A DNA stretch of 50,544 bases, from the NCBI GenBank assembly GCA_021801345.1, contig JAJYYA010000062.1, positions 1 to 50,544 of the forward strand, written 5' to 3'. A program made the position numbers and the translations under genes. Below the pieces are notes generated by a model. The model did no database searches and was not told the DNA's origin. It saw only the letters and a program-made list of their open reading frames with translations. The DNA comes from Nitrospirota bacterium. GTDB taxonomy: Bacteria; Nitrospirota; Leptospirillia; Leptospirillales; Leptospirillaceae. Positions 36,646 through 47,723 of the stretch are shown here, in pieces. Each line of letters starts with the position of its first letter. Position 1 is the first letter of the stretch.

Positions 36646-38831
36646 TGGAGGTTGGCTTCAGCGAGAAAAAGAGGGACAATCGGGCCACGATGGTCTTCGT
36701 CATGCACAACCACCAGCCGGCGGGAAACTTCGACCACGTCTTCCGGGAGTCCTTCGACCGGGCCTATCGCCCCACCGTCGAGCTTCTCTGGCAGTACGAG
36801 GCGATCGGCGCCTCCCTGCACTATACCGGTCCCCTCCTCGAATGGATCGAGTCGCACGAGCCGGGCTTTCTCGATCTTTTAAAAAAGATGGTCGACCGCG
36901 GTCAGATCGAGATCCTCGGCGGAGGCTTCTACGAGCCGATCTTCTGCTGGCTTCGTCCCGAGGACCAGCGCCGCCAGATCGAGCTCATGCGCCGGCACCT
37001 CAAGGAGCGGTTCGGGGAGGGGGGCGGGGAGGGATTCTGGCTGGCAGAACGCGTCTGGGAGACAGACCTGCCGGCCAGACTCGCTCCCCTCGGGCTCTCC
37101 TGCGTGCCTCTCGACGACCATCATTTCCATCTGGCGGGGATCCCCGACGAGCGCCTCCACGGATACTACTCGGTCTCCTGGGAGGGGGCGCCCCTTAAAA
37201 TTTTCCCCATCTCCAAGGAGCTCCGCTATCTCATCCCTTTTCGTCCGCCGGACGCCCTGCTTTCCTTCCTCGACCGGCAGGCCCGCGGGGGAAAGATCCT
37301 GACCTACGCCGACGACGGCGAGAAGTTCGGGGTCTGGCCCGAGACCTACAAGTGGGTCTGGGAGGACGGCTATCTCGCAAACCTCTTCTCCCAGCTCAAT
37401 GCCCAGTCCGGATGGCTCCGGGTGGCCAGGATGGGGGATGTGGCCCGGGAGGCTCAGCCTACGGGGATTGCCGTTCTCCCCAACGCCTCCTACACCGAGA
37501 TGATGGAGTGGGCCCTCCCTGCAAAGATCGGCCACGTCTACCACCGCTGGCTCGAAAAATGGGATCGGGAAGGGGGGGAAGAGAGTCTCCGGACCTTGTT
37601 TCGGGGAGGGATCTTCGAGAACTTCCTCGTCAAGTATCCCGACGTCCACAGGCTCTACCACCGCATGCTCCTCACCGGACGCTTCGTGGCCGAGGCCTAT
37701 CCGGCCTCCGATCCCCCCGACGGGATCCTCCTCCCCTACCTTCGGGCCCAGGGCAACGATGTCTACTGGCACGGCCTCTTCGGGGGGCTTTATCTTGCGA
37801 ACCTTCGCCACGAGGCTTTCCGGAGCCTCCTCGACGCCGAACGGGCGCTGGAGGCGGAGGGGAAGCTTCCTGTCCCCGCCCTTCTTTCGGGGGACTTCGA
37901 CGCCGACGGGGTGGGAGAGTATTTCGCGAGGACCCGGACCTACAATCTCTGGATCACGCCTCTTCGCGGAGCTTCCGTGCTGGAGTGGGACGACCGGACG
38001 ACCGGCTTCCATCTGACCAATACCCTCACGCGCCAGGAGGAGTCCTACCACATCCGTCATCGGGAGGATCTGACCCGCCGGAATGAGGAGGACCGTCGGG
38101 AGGGCTCACCTTCCGGGGGAGAGGGAATTCCCTCGATCCACAACCTCACTCCGGGAGAGGAGGCGGCGGCGCTATTCGGGGTGGTCTACGACCGTCGGCC
38201 CCGCCGGGCCTTCTCCGAAATGATCGCTTCGGAGGCGGCTTTGTCCTCCGGGCTTTTGGAGGGGGGAGAGGGGGTCATTGTCGATCTGGGGGGAAGTCCC
38301 GCCCATCTTGAGGAAGCTTCGGACGACCGGCTCGCATTTTCGCTTTCGGGGACGCTCGACGGACTTCCCTTGCGCCTCCGCAAGGAGTACCGTTTTCTGG
38401 AGGATCGCTTCATTGTGGACTACCGTCTCGACTCTCCCGGGTCGGCGTCCATTCCCGAGCCCTGGAAGGGAAAGATGCTCTATGTCGAGCTCCCGCTGAC
38501 CCTGCTCGCCGGCCACGATGGCGGACGGACGATCTCGGTCGCCGGCCGGGAGGGGGCCGTGCTCTGGGACGAGCCGGGAGAGTACGGCCCCGTGGGTTGG
38601 TACGGAGGAGAGGACTCCTGGTCGCAGACCGTCTTCCGGATCGTTCTGTCGGGGGCCGGACGGTTTTTCCACGGGCCCGTCGAGACCGTCTCCCTCTCCG
38701 AAGCGGGCCTCGAGAAGACCTTCCAGGGAACGCTCTTTATCCAAGGGTTTGCCCTCGACCGCCTCTTCGGTCCGGGGGGATCGATCACCGTCATTTGCGG
38801 AGCCGACGCAAGGAGCCTAATCCATGCCTGA
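36645..38831 (+). CDS. GH57 4-alpha-glucanotransferase / alpha-amylase
   Basis: A 728-residue member of the Thermococcus 4-alpha-glucanotransferase branch. It opens with VMHNHQPAGNFDHV; the nucleophile is in GFWLAERVWE (Glu135) and the acid/base in YADDGEKFGVWP (Asp223/224). DUF1925- and DUF1926-type beta domains follow. It disproportionates maltodextrins by moving glucan chains. ATG 36645 overlaps the previous stop, with GGAGAG upstream, and its end overlaps galT by eight bases. Confidence 0.92.
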   Translation: MEVGFSEKKRDNRATMVFVMHNHQPAGNFDHVFRESFDRAYRPTVELLWQYEAIGASLHYTGPLLEWIESHEPGFLDLLKKMVDRGQIEILGGGFYEPIFCWLRPEDQRRQIELMRRHLKERFGEGGGEGFWLAERVWETDLPARLAPLGLSCVPLDDHHFHLAGIPDERLHGYYSVSWEGAPLKIFPISKELRYLIPFRPPDALLSFLDRQARGGKILTYADDGEKFGVWPETYKWVWEDGYLANLFSQLNAQSGWLRVARMGDVAREAQPTGIAVLPNASYTEMMEWALPAKIGHVYHRWLEKWDREGGEESLRTLFRGGIFENFLVKYPDVHRLYHRMLLTGRFVAEAYPASDPPDGILLPYLRAQGNDVYWHGLFGGLYLANLRHEAFRSLLDAERALEAEGKLPVPALLSGDFDADGVGEYFARTRTYNLWITPLRGASVLEWDDRTTGFHLTNTLTRQEESYHIRHREDLTRRNEEDRREGSPSGGEGIPSIHNLTPGEEAAALFGVVYDRRPRRAFSEMIASEAALSSGLLEGGEGVIVDLGGSPAHLEEASDDRLAFSLSGTLDGLPLRLRKEYRFLEDRFIVDYRLDSPGSASIPEPWKGKMLYVELPLTLLAGHDGGRTISVAGREGAVLWDEPGEYGPVGWYGGEDSWSQTVFRIVLSGAGRFFHGPVETVSLSEAGLEKTFQGTLFIQGFALDRLFGPGGSITVICGADARSLIHA

Positions 38832-39828
38832 TCTCAGAAAAGACCCGATCGTCGGGCGCTGGGTGATCGTCTCCACCGCCCGGAGCCGGCGCCCTGTCGA
38901 CTACAAGACCTTCAAGAACGAGTACCGCTACCAGGTCTGCCCCCTCTGCGCGGGGCAGGAGGACAAGACTCCCTCCGAGGTCCTCGCCTACCGTCACCAG
39001 GGGGGACTTCCCAACGGCCCCGGCTGGACGCTTCGGGTCGTTCCCAACAAGTTTCCCGCCCTCATGGTCGAGGGAAGCCTCGACCGAGAGGGGGTCGGGC
39101 TCTACGACAAGATGAACGGAGTGGGGGCCCACGAGGTGGTGATCGAGACCCCCGAGCACAGGAAGATTTTGTCCGCCTTTTCCGAAAAGGAGTTCGAGGA
39201 CCTTCTCTGGGCCTACCGCGACCGCATCCTCGACCTGAAGAAGGATGCCCGCTTCCGCTACATCATGATCTTCAAGAACTACGGAGAGCCGGCTGGCGCC
39301 TCCCTCGAGCACAGCCACAGCCAGCTCATCGCCCTTCCGGTCATCCCCACGGTGGTGATCGAGGAGATGATCGGGGCCAAGTCGCACTTCGAGGAGAAGG
39401 AGCGGTGCATCTTCTGCGACATCATCCGGCAGGAGATCATGGACGGCTCCCGCCTCGTGGCCGAAAACCAGGAGTTCGTGGCGATCACCCCCTTCGCCTC
39501 CCGCTTCCCCTTCGAGGTCTGGATTCTTCCCAAGCGGCACGCCTCCTCCTTCCAGGAGGGGCAGAAGTCCCAGTACGAGGCTCTGGCGAAGATCTTTCTC
39601 GACGTTTTGAAAAGGCTCAACAAGGCGCTCATGAACCCGCCCTTCAACTTTATCCTTCATACGGCGCCGCTCCAGGACAAGGCTTCGGACGACTACTACC
39701 ACTGGCACTTCGAAATCATGCCGACTTTGACCCAGGTCGCAGGGTTCGAGTGGGGGACGGGCTTCTACATCAACCCGACCCCTCCCGAGGAGGCGGCGCA
39801 GTTTCTCCGGGAGATCACCATCCCCTAG
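38824..39828 (+). CDS. galT: GalT-family nucleotidyltransferase (UDP- or ADP-sugar:hexose-1-phosphate)
   Basis: A 334-residue HIT-superfamily protein with the two halves of GalT. The catalytic EHSHSQ motif (the His that carries the nucleotide) is intact, and the paired CPLC and CIFCD elements are zinc ligands. Length fits GalT. Neither galE nor galK is adjacent. The gene is fused into an ADP-glucose/alpha-glucan operon, so ADP-glucose phosphorylase, which belongs to the same family, is a real alternative. Confidence 0.85.
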   Translation: MPDLRKDPIVGRWVIVSTARSRRPVDYKTFKNEYRYQVCPLCAGQEDKTPSEVLAYRHQGGLPNGPGWTLRVVPNKFPALMVEGSLDREGVGLYDKMNGVGAHEVVIETPEHRKILSAFSEKEFEDLLWAYRDRILDLKKDARFRYIMIFKNYGEPAGASLEHSHSQLIALPVIPTVVIEEMIGAKSHFEEKERCIFCDIIRQEIMDGSRLVAENQEFVAITPFASRFPFEVWILPKRHASSFQEGQKSQYEALAKIFLDVLKRLNKALMNPPFNFILHTAPLQDKASDDYYHWHFEIMPTLTQVAGFEWGTGFYINPTPPEEAAQFLREITIP

Positions 39829-39922
39829 AAGGGATTGTCCGGAAATTCGGGGGGGCACTTTTGCGATTTTCGGACTGTGTCGTCAGGATCTGGGCGAAAG
39901 ACTGCTCCAGAAAGACAGGAAC

Positions 39923-39943
39923 GACCGGGAGAGCCTCCCGGTC
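39923..39943 (+). other. Perfect hairpin upstream of the aldolase gene
   Basis: GACCGGGAG (39923-39931) pairs fully with CTCCCGGTC (39935-39943) around a three-base loop. No T run follows, so it is either a weak terminator after galT or a leader hairpin. Confidence 0.4.
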
Positions 39944-39992
39944 GGAATAAACGGACCGTTCAACCGAAACAGGACCCAAGGGAGGATCGATC

Positions 39993-41378
39993 ATGGTCGG
40001 GAAGGCACCGGAAACACTCGCGGACTGGCAAAAACGCTATCGATATGTGGCGGAGTTCCCCGGGGGGAGTCCCGCTGTCACCGACCTGTCCCGCTTCGTG
40101 AAGGAGTCTCTCTCCGAATTGATGGACGATCTTCTCTTTTCTCCCGACGCGGACATCCGGACGGCCTCCTTCCGCCTTATCCGGGAGGCCTTTCAGCATT
40201 CGGGTGGACGTCTGGCCTCGATCGAGCCCCTTTACCGGGCGATCGGCCGGGGGGAGGTCACGGGCTTCACCGTTCCCGCGATCAACATCCGGGGGCTCAC
40301 CTTCCTGACCGTGCGACGCATCTTCCGGGCGATGAAGGCGATCTCCGGAGGTCCGGTGCTCTTCGAGCTCGCCAAGAGCGAGATCGGGTACTCCTTCCAG
40401 CGCCCCATGGAGTACGCGGGTCTTGTGATGGCCGGAGCCCTGGCCGAAGGAGTCTCGGGTCCGGTCTTCGTCCAGGGGGACCACTACCAGTTCAATGCCA
40501 AGAGCTACGCGAAGGACCCCGAGGCCGAGATCCTGGGCTTGAAGAAGCTCATACAGGAGTCGATCGACGCGGGTTACCGCAATATCGATATCGACGCTTC
40601 GACGCTCGTCACCCTCGAGCCCACCGACCTTCGGGACCAGCAGCGGGAGAACGGCCGGATGACCGCGCTCCTCACGCACTTTATCCGCCAGATCACTCCC
40701 GACAGGCCTGACGGACCTCATGGGCTCGTCTCCGTAGGGGGCGAGATCGGGGAGGTGGGCAAGGAGAACTCCAACCCGGCGGAGCTCGATGCCTTTATGG
40801 AGGTCTACCAGGAGGAGCTCTCGAGGCTCGACCCACGGGCGACGGGCATCAGCAAGATCAGCGTTCAGACGGGCACCTCCCACGGAGGGGTCCCCCTTCC
40901 CGACGGGCGCATCGCCCCCGTGAACCTCGACTTCCCCACTCTCGAGGCTCTTGGCGAGCGGGCACGGAGCCGCTACCATATGGGCGGGGCCGTCCAGCAC
41001 GGGGCCTCGACGCTTCCCCCGGACCTCTTCGACCACTTTCCCCGGGTCGGGACCCTCGAGATCCATCTCGCGACCGGATTCCAGAACGCGGTCTTCGACC
41101 ATCCGTCCTTCCCGCAGGCCCTCAAAAAAGAGATGGAAGCCTACATGACCAGGGAGTTCGCGGGCGAGAGAAAAGCGGGAGAGACGGAGGAGCAGTTCTT
41201 CTACAAGAACAGAAAGCGCCTCTATGGTCCTTTCAAGAAGGCGCTCCTTGAGATCCCCGCCCCCGTCCTCGACCGGATCATGCAGGATCTCGAGGCGACC
41301 TTCGTCTCCCTCTTTACGAAGCTCGGCCTTTCGAAGACCTCCTCCGTCCTGACGAAGTATTTCCCGGAGGCTCGATGA
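39993..41378 (+). CDS. fba: Class II fructose-bisphosphate aldolase, long form
   Basis: A 461-residue protein of the class II (metal-dependent) aldolase superfamily. It shows the substrate/metal segments VQGDHYQFN, VGGEIGEVG and QTGTSHGG, as well as FTVPAINIRG near the start of the barrel. N-terminal (about 75 residues) and C-terminal (about 100 residues) additions make it longer than E. coli FbaA. The probable reaction is fructose-1,6-bisphosphate cleavage or synthesis, but tagatose or other ketose bisphosphates cannot be excluded. GGGAGG precedes ATG 39993; its stop overlaps the next start (ATGA). Confidence 0.85.
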   Translation: MVGKAPETLADWQKRYRYVAEFPGGSPAVTDLSRFVKESLSELMDDLLFSPDADIRTASFRLIREAFQHSGGRLASIEPLYRAIGRGEVTGFTVPAINIRGLTFLTVRRIFRAMKAISGGPVLFELAKSEIGYSFQRPMEYAGLVMAGALAEGVSGPVFVQGDHYQFNAKSYAKDPEAEILGLKKLIQESIDAGYRNIDIDASTLVTLEPTDLRDQQRENGRMTALLTHFIRQITPDRPDGPHGLVSVGGEIGEVGKENSNPAELDAFMEVYQEELSRLDPRATGISKISVQTGTSHGGVPLPDGRIAPVNLDFPTLEALGERARSRYHMGGAVQHGASTLPPDLFDHFPRVGTLEIHLATGFQNAVFDHPSFPQALKKEMEAYMTREFAGERKAGETEEQFFYKNRKRLYGPFKKALLEIPAPVLDRIMQDLEATFVSLFTKLGLSKTSSVLTKYFPEAR

Positions 41379-42142
41379 TCAGGACGAAGCCCGACTCTTA
41401 CGGATTCTGTCCCTGCGGAAGCGGGAAGAAGTACAAGTTCTGCTGCCGGAAGATCCCCCGGAGCGGCCCGCTCCTCCGGGAGGAGCTCGCCCGCCTCCTC
41501 TTTGACCCCTCCCGCCTTCCGGTCGTCTCAAGCTGGCTCACCGCCAGCTACAAGGAACGAATGGGGCTCGTCATGGCCGTGGTTGTCCGCTCCATTCCGG
41601 AGGGGGGCTTCCTTGTGGCGTCGGCGCTCGTGGACCGGCTCTTTCTCGGGGTCAAGGACTGTCACTGGGAGCGGGCCGCCTCGCCGGCCGACGTGCGGTG
41701 CAGGCTGGTCGACTTCGAGATGATGCCCTTTATAAAGCCATGGATCGAGGGGAAGGGGGCCCACGCCTCCTTCGGGCCGACCGGAGAGCTTCTTCTGACC
41801 GATGAGGAACGTGCCGAGATCGAAGAAAAAAGCGATGTCGACGCCGACATCGACATGACGCCTGTCGAGGTGACTTACGAGGAGGTCCGGAGCTTCGTAC
41901 TGGGGGCTGTCGCCTATGCCCGGGAGTTCGGCCAAAGTCCTCATCCGGACTGGGAGGCGGTCGCCCCGGCCTTCGAGCCGGACCGGCCCTTCGAGCCGAC
42001 CTTTTCCTATGGGCTAAACGGAAAGCCTCTCTACATACAGGGACCCAACGACGATGTGAACCTCATCATGGGGAATCTCCGCACGTCGAAGCCCGGCTCC
42101 GAGATCCCGTTTGTGCGCCAGCTGCCAAGCCTTTCAGAGTGA
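41375..42142 (+). CDS. SEC-C motif protein
   Basis: A 255-residue protein whose N-terminus is a SEC-C zinc finger, CPCGSGKKYKFCC (Cys12, 14, 23/24), like the tail of SecA. The remaining part has no recognised fold. It is translated with the aldolase gene through an ATGA overlap. The zinc finger suggests binding to protein or nucleic acid; the role is unknown. Confidence 0.8.
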   Translation: MIRTKPDSYGFCPCGSGKKYKFCCRKIPRSGPLLREELARLLFDPSRLPVVSSWLTASYKERMGLVMAVVVRSIPEGGFLVASALVDRLFLGVKDCHWERAASPADVRCRLVDFEMMPFIKPWIEGKGAHASFGPTGELLLTDEERAEIEEKSDVDADIDMTPVEVTYEEVRSFVLGAVAYAREFGQSPHPDWEAVAPAFEPDRPFEPTFSYGLNGKPLYIQGPNDDVNLIMGNLRTSKPGSEIPFVRQLPSLSE

Positions 42143-42210
42143 TCCATCCAATGTGCATGTCGCCACGCATGCAGACGCTCCGGGACTGACCCGGACAGAA
42201 AGGACCGACC

Positions 42211-43794
<1,584 letters not shown>

Positions 43795-44031
43795 TCCGGC
43801 CGGAGACCCGACCGGTCACCTGTTTCGAAGGCGGCTCCCGTTCGGATTACGGTCAAGAGGGGACGCGGATCCGGAGAGAGCGCGTCCTCTTCGCTCTCGC
43901 GAAGAGAAAAAAGCGGCCGAGAGTCGGAGATGGGGGGTAAAGGTCAACTCTGAGGGAAGAAAATAAATCGAAGAGGAACAATGCCGACAATTTTGCAGGA
44001 GAGAGGGTACCGCCCTTTCTGGAGGCATGGC

Positions 44032-44298
44032 ATGGGTATTTTGGCACCGGAAGCCGATGAACGCGTCAAAAACGTTCGGATAAGCGAGGATACGCTGAGC
44101 GTGGATCTGATGGACGGACGCACGATCACCGTTCCTCTGGCCTGGTTTCCCCGGCTCCTCACGGGAAACCCAAAGGCCCGCAAGCATTGGGAAGTCTGTG
44201 CCGGGGGATTCGGAATCCATTGGCCGGAACTCGACGAAGATTTGAGCACGGAAGGGCTACTGAGAGGCTCACCCGCACCGGGATATGTCTCTCGATAG
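44032..44298 (+). CDS. DUF2442 protein, with a possible DUF4160 start fused upstream
   Basis: The 88-residue product is a DUF2442 domain: LSVDLMDGRTITVPLAWFPRL, then GFGIHWPELDEDLS near the end. ATG 44032 is preceded by GGAGG six bases upstream. The same frame extends to ATG 43981 and begins MPTILQERGYRPFW, which looks like the first residues of DUF4160, the usual neighbour of DUF2442. The DUF4160 body is missing, so the pair probably lost it by deletion. DUF4160/DUF2442 pairs are suspected toxin-antitoxin systems. Confidence 0.75.
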   Translation: MGILAPEADERVKNVRISEDTLSVDLMDGRTITVPLAWFPRLLTGNPKARKHWEVCAGGFGIHWPELDEDLSTEGLLRGSPAPGYVSR

Positions 44299-44584
44299 AA
44301 AAAAGCCTCTTGTTCCGCTGCTCAGGACGAGGTTTGTGGAGCTTGGGAGATTCTGGCGGATGCCGTACATCCGGGAGGCTCCTTGGCCGTCAAAAAGGCC
44401 GGGGACCTTCCCAGGGCAGGATCAAGCACGAGTGGGCCGGGAAGATCGGTCCCTTTCTCGACCCGGGAAGGAACGTCTCTCCCAGTTTCTGCAAGTTTCG
44501 CGACGGACTCGTTCGCCTTGCGGGAGAACGGTAGCGACCGCAACCTTTTAAAGATGGCTGCGATCTTCCGGTATCCCCGGACTC

Positions 44585-44959
44585 CTAGGTCTTTCGCTGG
44601 TCGGACATGAAGGTCTTGAAGCGCTCGAGCTCGTCGAGAGAGGCCTTGAAGCTGTCGAGCTCCCCCATGAACGGACGGAGCCGTTCGACCTCTCCGATCA
44701 AATAAAAGAAGCGCTCCATCTCCGTCATAAGGGTCTTCATCCGGTCCTGCTCGGAGGCAAAGAAGCTCCGAAAGCGCTCCATCTCTGCAAGAAGGAGCTT
44801 GAACTTGTCGATCTCGGCCATGAAGCTCCGGAATCGTTCGATCTCCACCTTGAGGCTCTTGAAGCTGTCGAGTCCCAGAAGGGACGGTCGGAGCGATTCG
44901 ACCTCCGACATGAATGCGGTGAAGCGTTCGAGGGAGGCGGGAGGTTTGCCGGGATCCAT
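44585..44959 (-). CDS. Decapeptide-repeat protein
   Basis: A 124-residue protein made almost wholly of about eleven imperfect repeats of ten residues (residues 9-119). Typical units are EIERFRSFMA, EIDKFKLLLA, EMERFFYLIG and ELERFKTFMS: Glu, hydrophobic, Glu/Asp, x, aromatic, basic, then hydrophobic residues. Three units are 9 or 11 long. The pattern favours one long amphipathic helix. There is no signal peptide. ATG 44959 follows AGGAGAAG, a strong ribosome site. I know no family with this repeat. Confidence 0.7.
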   Translation of the reverse strand: MDPGKPPASLERFTAFMSEVESLRPSLLGLDSFKSLKVEIERFRSFMAEIDKFKLLLAEMERFRSFFASEQDRMKTLMTEMERFFYLIGEVERLRPFMGELDSFKASLDELERFKTFMSDQRKT

Positions 44960-45281
44960 TGTCTTCTCCTTTTTGATCGACAATACTGATTGAATTGTTA
45001 TTTTTACAATGGCAGTGAAATCTTGTAGGCTGATTTTATCATAATCCCTTTGGTCTGTTTTTATTATACACCTTTTCCCCCCTTCCTTGCCCAGTGACCA
45101 GTGACCGGGCCGGGCAAGGGGCGACGGATTGTGTGCTGAAATTATCCGGTCTGCCTTCCGTGCCGCGAACGAAAAATCGCCTGCGTGGTACCGGAAGGGA
45201 ACCGATGAAGCCGCCCTCTCCGGTAGGGACGAGGGCGGGGCGGTCACGCCAGCAGGAAGTCAGCGTTAAGGAGACACCCCC
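44960..45281. other. Divergent promoter region
   Basis: The left half is AT-rich and carries -10-like TATAAT and TATGAT on the minus strand, probably serving the decapeptide-repeat gene. The right half contains a stem-loop, CCTTGCCC (45085-45092) with GGGCAAGG (45112-45119), whose loop holds a tandem AGTGACC. It lies before the glucoamylase gene. No coding sequence is supported. Confidence 0.4.
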
Positions 45282-47645
45282 GTGAAAGCACCCGAAGCGA
45301 CATGGTCAGGGCCCGTCTGGACTCCGGCGGCAAAGGAGATGGTCGGAGGGTCTCTGGGACCTTCCCGGGTCTGGTTTACCCTGGTCCGGGGGATTGTCTC
45401 CGAGGTCTATTCGCCGCGGATCGACATCCCCCAGGTGCGGGACCTGGGATTTGTCGTGGCCGACGACCGGGGATTCTGGGTCGAGCTCAAGGGCGGCCGG
45501 GATGTTACGGTCGAGACGGCGGGGGAAGGGATCCCTGCCGTGACCGTACGGCATGTGAACGACCGCTTTCTCTTCTCCTTCCGGGTTGTCGTCTCTCCCG
45601 CCCGGGACGTACTCCTGATCGACTACCGACTCTCCTCCGACGAGCCGCTCCGCGTCTATCCCCTTCTTTCGGCCCGACTCGGGGGAGAGAGCCAGGGCAA
45701 TACCGCCGCCGTTCTCCCCTGGCACGGTCGCCGCTTCCTTTCGGCGGCCCAGGGGCCTTTCGCCCTCTCCCTTGGCGGGATGCGGCCGGGGGGAGAGGAT
45801 CTGTTCTCGCGGCTCTCCTGCGGGGAGACGGGAGAGAGCGACGGGTGGCAGGACTTTTCGAAAAACGGCCGGATGACGTGGGACTATGACCTGGCCGGGC
45901 CAGGCGAGGTGGCGCTTATGGGGGAGGGCGGTCCGTCGGGAACGCTTGCCCTGGCTTTTTCTGGGAGCTCTGAAGCCGCGTCGACACTGGCCCTCTCCGC
46001 TTTGATGGAGGGCTTCGAACCCCAGTGGCAGGCCCAGGTGGCGCTTTGGGAAGAGTGGCAGGGGGGGCTTCGTCTTCCCCCCCGTCTTCCGGCTTCCCTC
46101 AGGAAGGTCTACCGCACCTCGGCCATGGTTCTGAAGGTCCACGAGGACAAGACCTTCCCCGGGGCGCTCATCGCGAGCCTTTCCATTCCGTGGGGAGAGG
46201 CTTCGGAGAGCCGGGGCGGCTACCATCTCGTCTGGAGCCGGGACCTGTCGGAGAGTGCGGGGGCCTTTCTGGCCATGGGGAACACGAAGACCGCCCGAAG
46301 GATCCTTGCCTACCTGATGGCGACCCAACAGGAAGACGGCCACTGGCTCCAGAACCAGTGGCTCGGAGGCAAGCCCTTCTGGCAAGGACTCCAGCTCGAC
46401 GAAGCGGCCTTCCCGGTATTGATTGCCGCCTGGCTCGCCCGGGAGGAGCCCTTCGATACCGAAGGCGTGAGGAGCATGATCTCCCGGGCCCTGACCTTCA
46501 TCATCCGGGAGGGTCCGGTGACGGGGGAGGACCGGTGGGAGGAGGATCCGGGGATCAATCTCTTCACCATGGCGGTGACGATCGCCGCCTTGGTCGACGG
46601 CTCGGAACTCCTCGATCCGGGAGAGCGGGAAGCCGCGTTGTGGATTGCCGACACCTGGAACGCGAACCTCGAGCGCTGGTGCTGGTCGGGAGAGACAGAT
46701 CTCGCGAAAAGACTCGGCGTATCCGGCTACTACCTGCGTGCCGCCCCGGAGGGGGCCATCGAGGACGCCCAGGCCAAGAGTCTCCCTCTTATGATCAAGA
46801 ACCTCTCCCGGGATCCTGGACTACCCGCCTGCGACCAGATCAGTACCGACTTCTTTCAGCTCGTCCGGTTCGGGCTCCGCTCTCCGACCGATCCCTTTGT
46901 CCGAGACTCCCGGACAGCCGTCGACCGCCTCCTCCGCGCCGATACCCCTGCGGGGACGGCCTGGTACCGCTACAACGGAGACGGGTACGGGGAACACGAA
47001 GACGGATCTCCCTTCGACGGGACGGGACGTGGACGCCCCTGGCCCCTTCTGGTCGGGGAGCGGGGCCATGCGGCGATCGTGGCGGGGGAGAGTCCTCGGG
47101 GATTCCTTCGCGACATGGCCCGGATGGCCAACGACTCGGGGCTGATCCCCGAACAGATCTGGGACGGCCCTCCCCTTCCGGAAAAGGGACTGATCCCCGG
47201 CTGTCCTACCGGATCGGCCATGCCCCTCGTCTGGGCCCACGCCGAGTTCGTGAAGCTTGCCCACAGCGAGGGGAAGAAAAGGCCCGTCGACCGTCCTGAG
47301 GCGACCTGGAGGCGTTATGGGGGGGTTCGTCCCGAAGTCAACTGGAGGCTTTGGCGACACCGTCACAGGATCCGGACTCTCGAGGAGGGGCGCGAGCTCA
47401 GGTTTCTCTGGGGGAGGAAGGGGCTCGTCCACTGGTCGGTGGACGGATGGGGATCTCCCCGCGACACTCTTTCTTATCCTGTGGGGCTCGGATTCTGGGG
47501 AGCGATTCTTCCCGTGGGGGGACTTTTGCGCGGGCAGACGATCGTCTTTACCTTCTTCTGGCCGGACGAGGAGCGCTGGGAGGGGGAGGACTATCGGGTG
47601 GAGGTGGCGGCGGCAGAGGATAAGGTCGGGGACACGATCCGATAG
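45282..47645 (+). CDS. GH15 glucoamylase-family glucosidase
   Basis: A 787-residue enzyme. An N-terminal beta-sandwich (about 1-260) is followed by an (alpha/alpha)6 barrel. HLVWSRDLSESAGAFLAMG is the substrate-binding entry. RWEEDPGINLFT carries the probable general acid, and LIPEQIWDG the probable base near the end of the barrel. It should release glucose from alpha-glucan ends. No signal peptide is seen. The start is GTG 45282 behind AAGGAG. A short beta-rich C-terminal extension follows the barrel. Confidence 0.9.
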   Translation: MKAPEATWSGPVWTPAAKEMVGGSLGPSRVWFTLVRGIVSEVYSPRIDIPQVRDLGFVVADDRGFWVELKGGRDVTVETAGEGIPAVTVRHVNDRFLFSFRVVVSPARDVLLIDYRLSSDEPLRVYPLLSARLGGESQGNTAAVLPWHGRRFLSAAQGPFALSLGGMRPGGEDLFSRLSCGETGESDGWQDFSKNGRMTWDYDLAGPGEVALMGEGGPSGTLALAFSGSSEAASTLALSALMEGFEPQWQAQVALWEEWQGGLRLPPRLPASLRKVYRTSAMVLKVHEDKTFPGALIASLSIPWGEASESRGGYHLVWSRDLSESAGAFLAMGNTKTARRILAYLMATQQEDGHWLQNQWLGGKPFWQGLQLDEAAFPVLIAAWLAREEPFDTEGVRSMISRALTFIIREGPVTGEDRWEEDPGINLFTMAVTIAALVDGSELLDPGEREAALWIADTWNANLERWCWSGETDLAKRLGVSGYYLRAAPEGAIEDAQAKSLPLMIKNLSRDPGLPACDQISTDFFQLVRFGLRSPTDPFVRDSRTAVDRLLRADTPAGTAWYRYNGDGYGEHEDGSPFDGTGRGRPWPLLVGERGHAAIVAGESPRGFLRDMARMANDSGLIPEQIWDGPPLPEKGLIPGCPTGSAMPLVWAHAEFVKLAHSEGKKRPVDRPEATWRRYGGVRPEVNWRLWRHRHRIRTLEEGRELRFLWGRKGLVHWSVDGWGSPRDTLSYPVGLGFWGAILPVGGLLRGQTIVFTFFWPDEERWEGEDYRVEVAAAEDKVGDTIR

Positions 47646-47723
47646 GTTCAGTCGCTTTTCACGTTGTTGCACGGGGTCACTGTTGGCTCCATTTGTCCCG
47701 ATACACATCAGGAGGTGTATGCC

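Noticed and set aside
43856-43892. Stem-loop GAGGGGACGCG with CGCGTCCTCTT as a terminator after the branching enzyme
   Set aside because: The stem needs wobble pairs and no T run follows; too weak to call.
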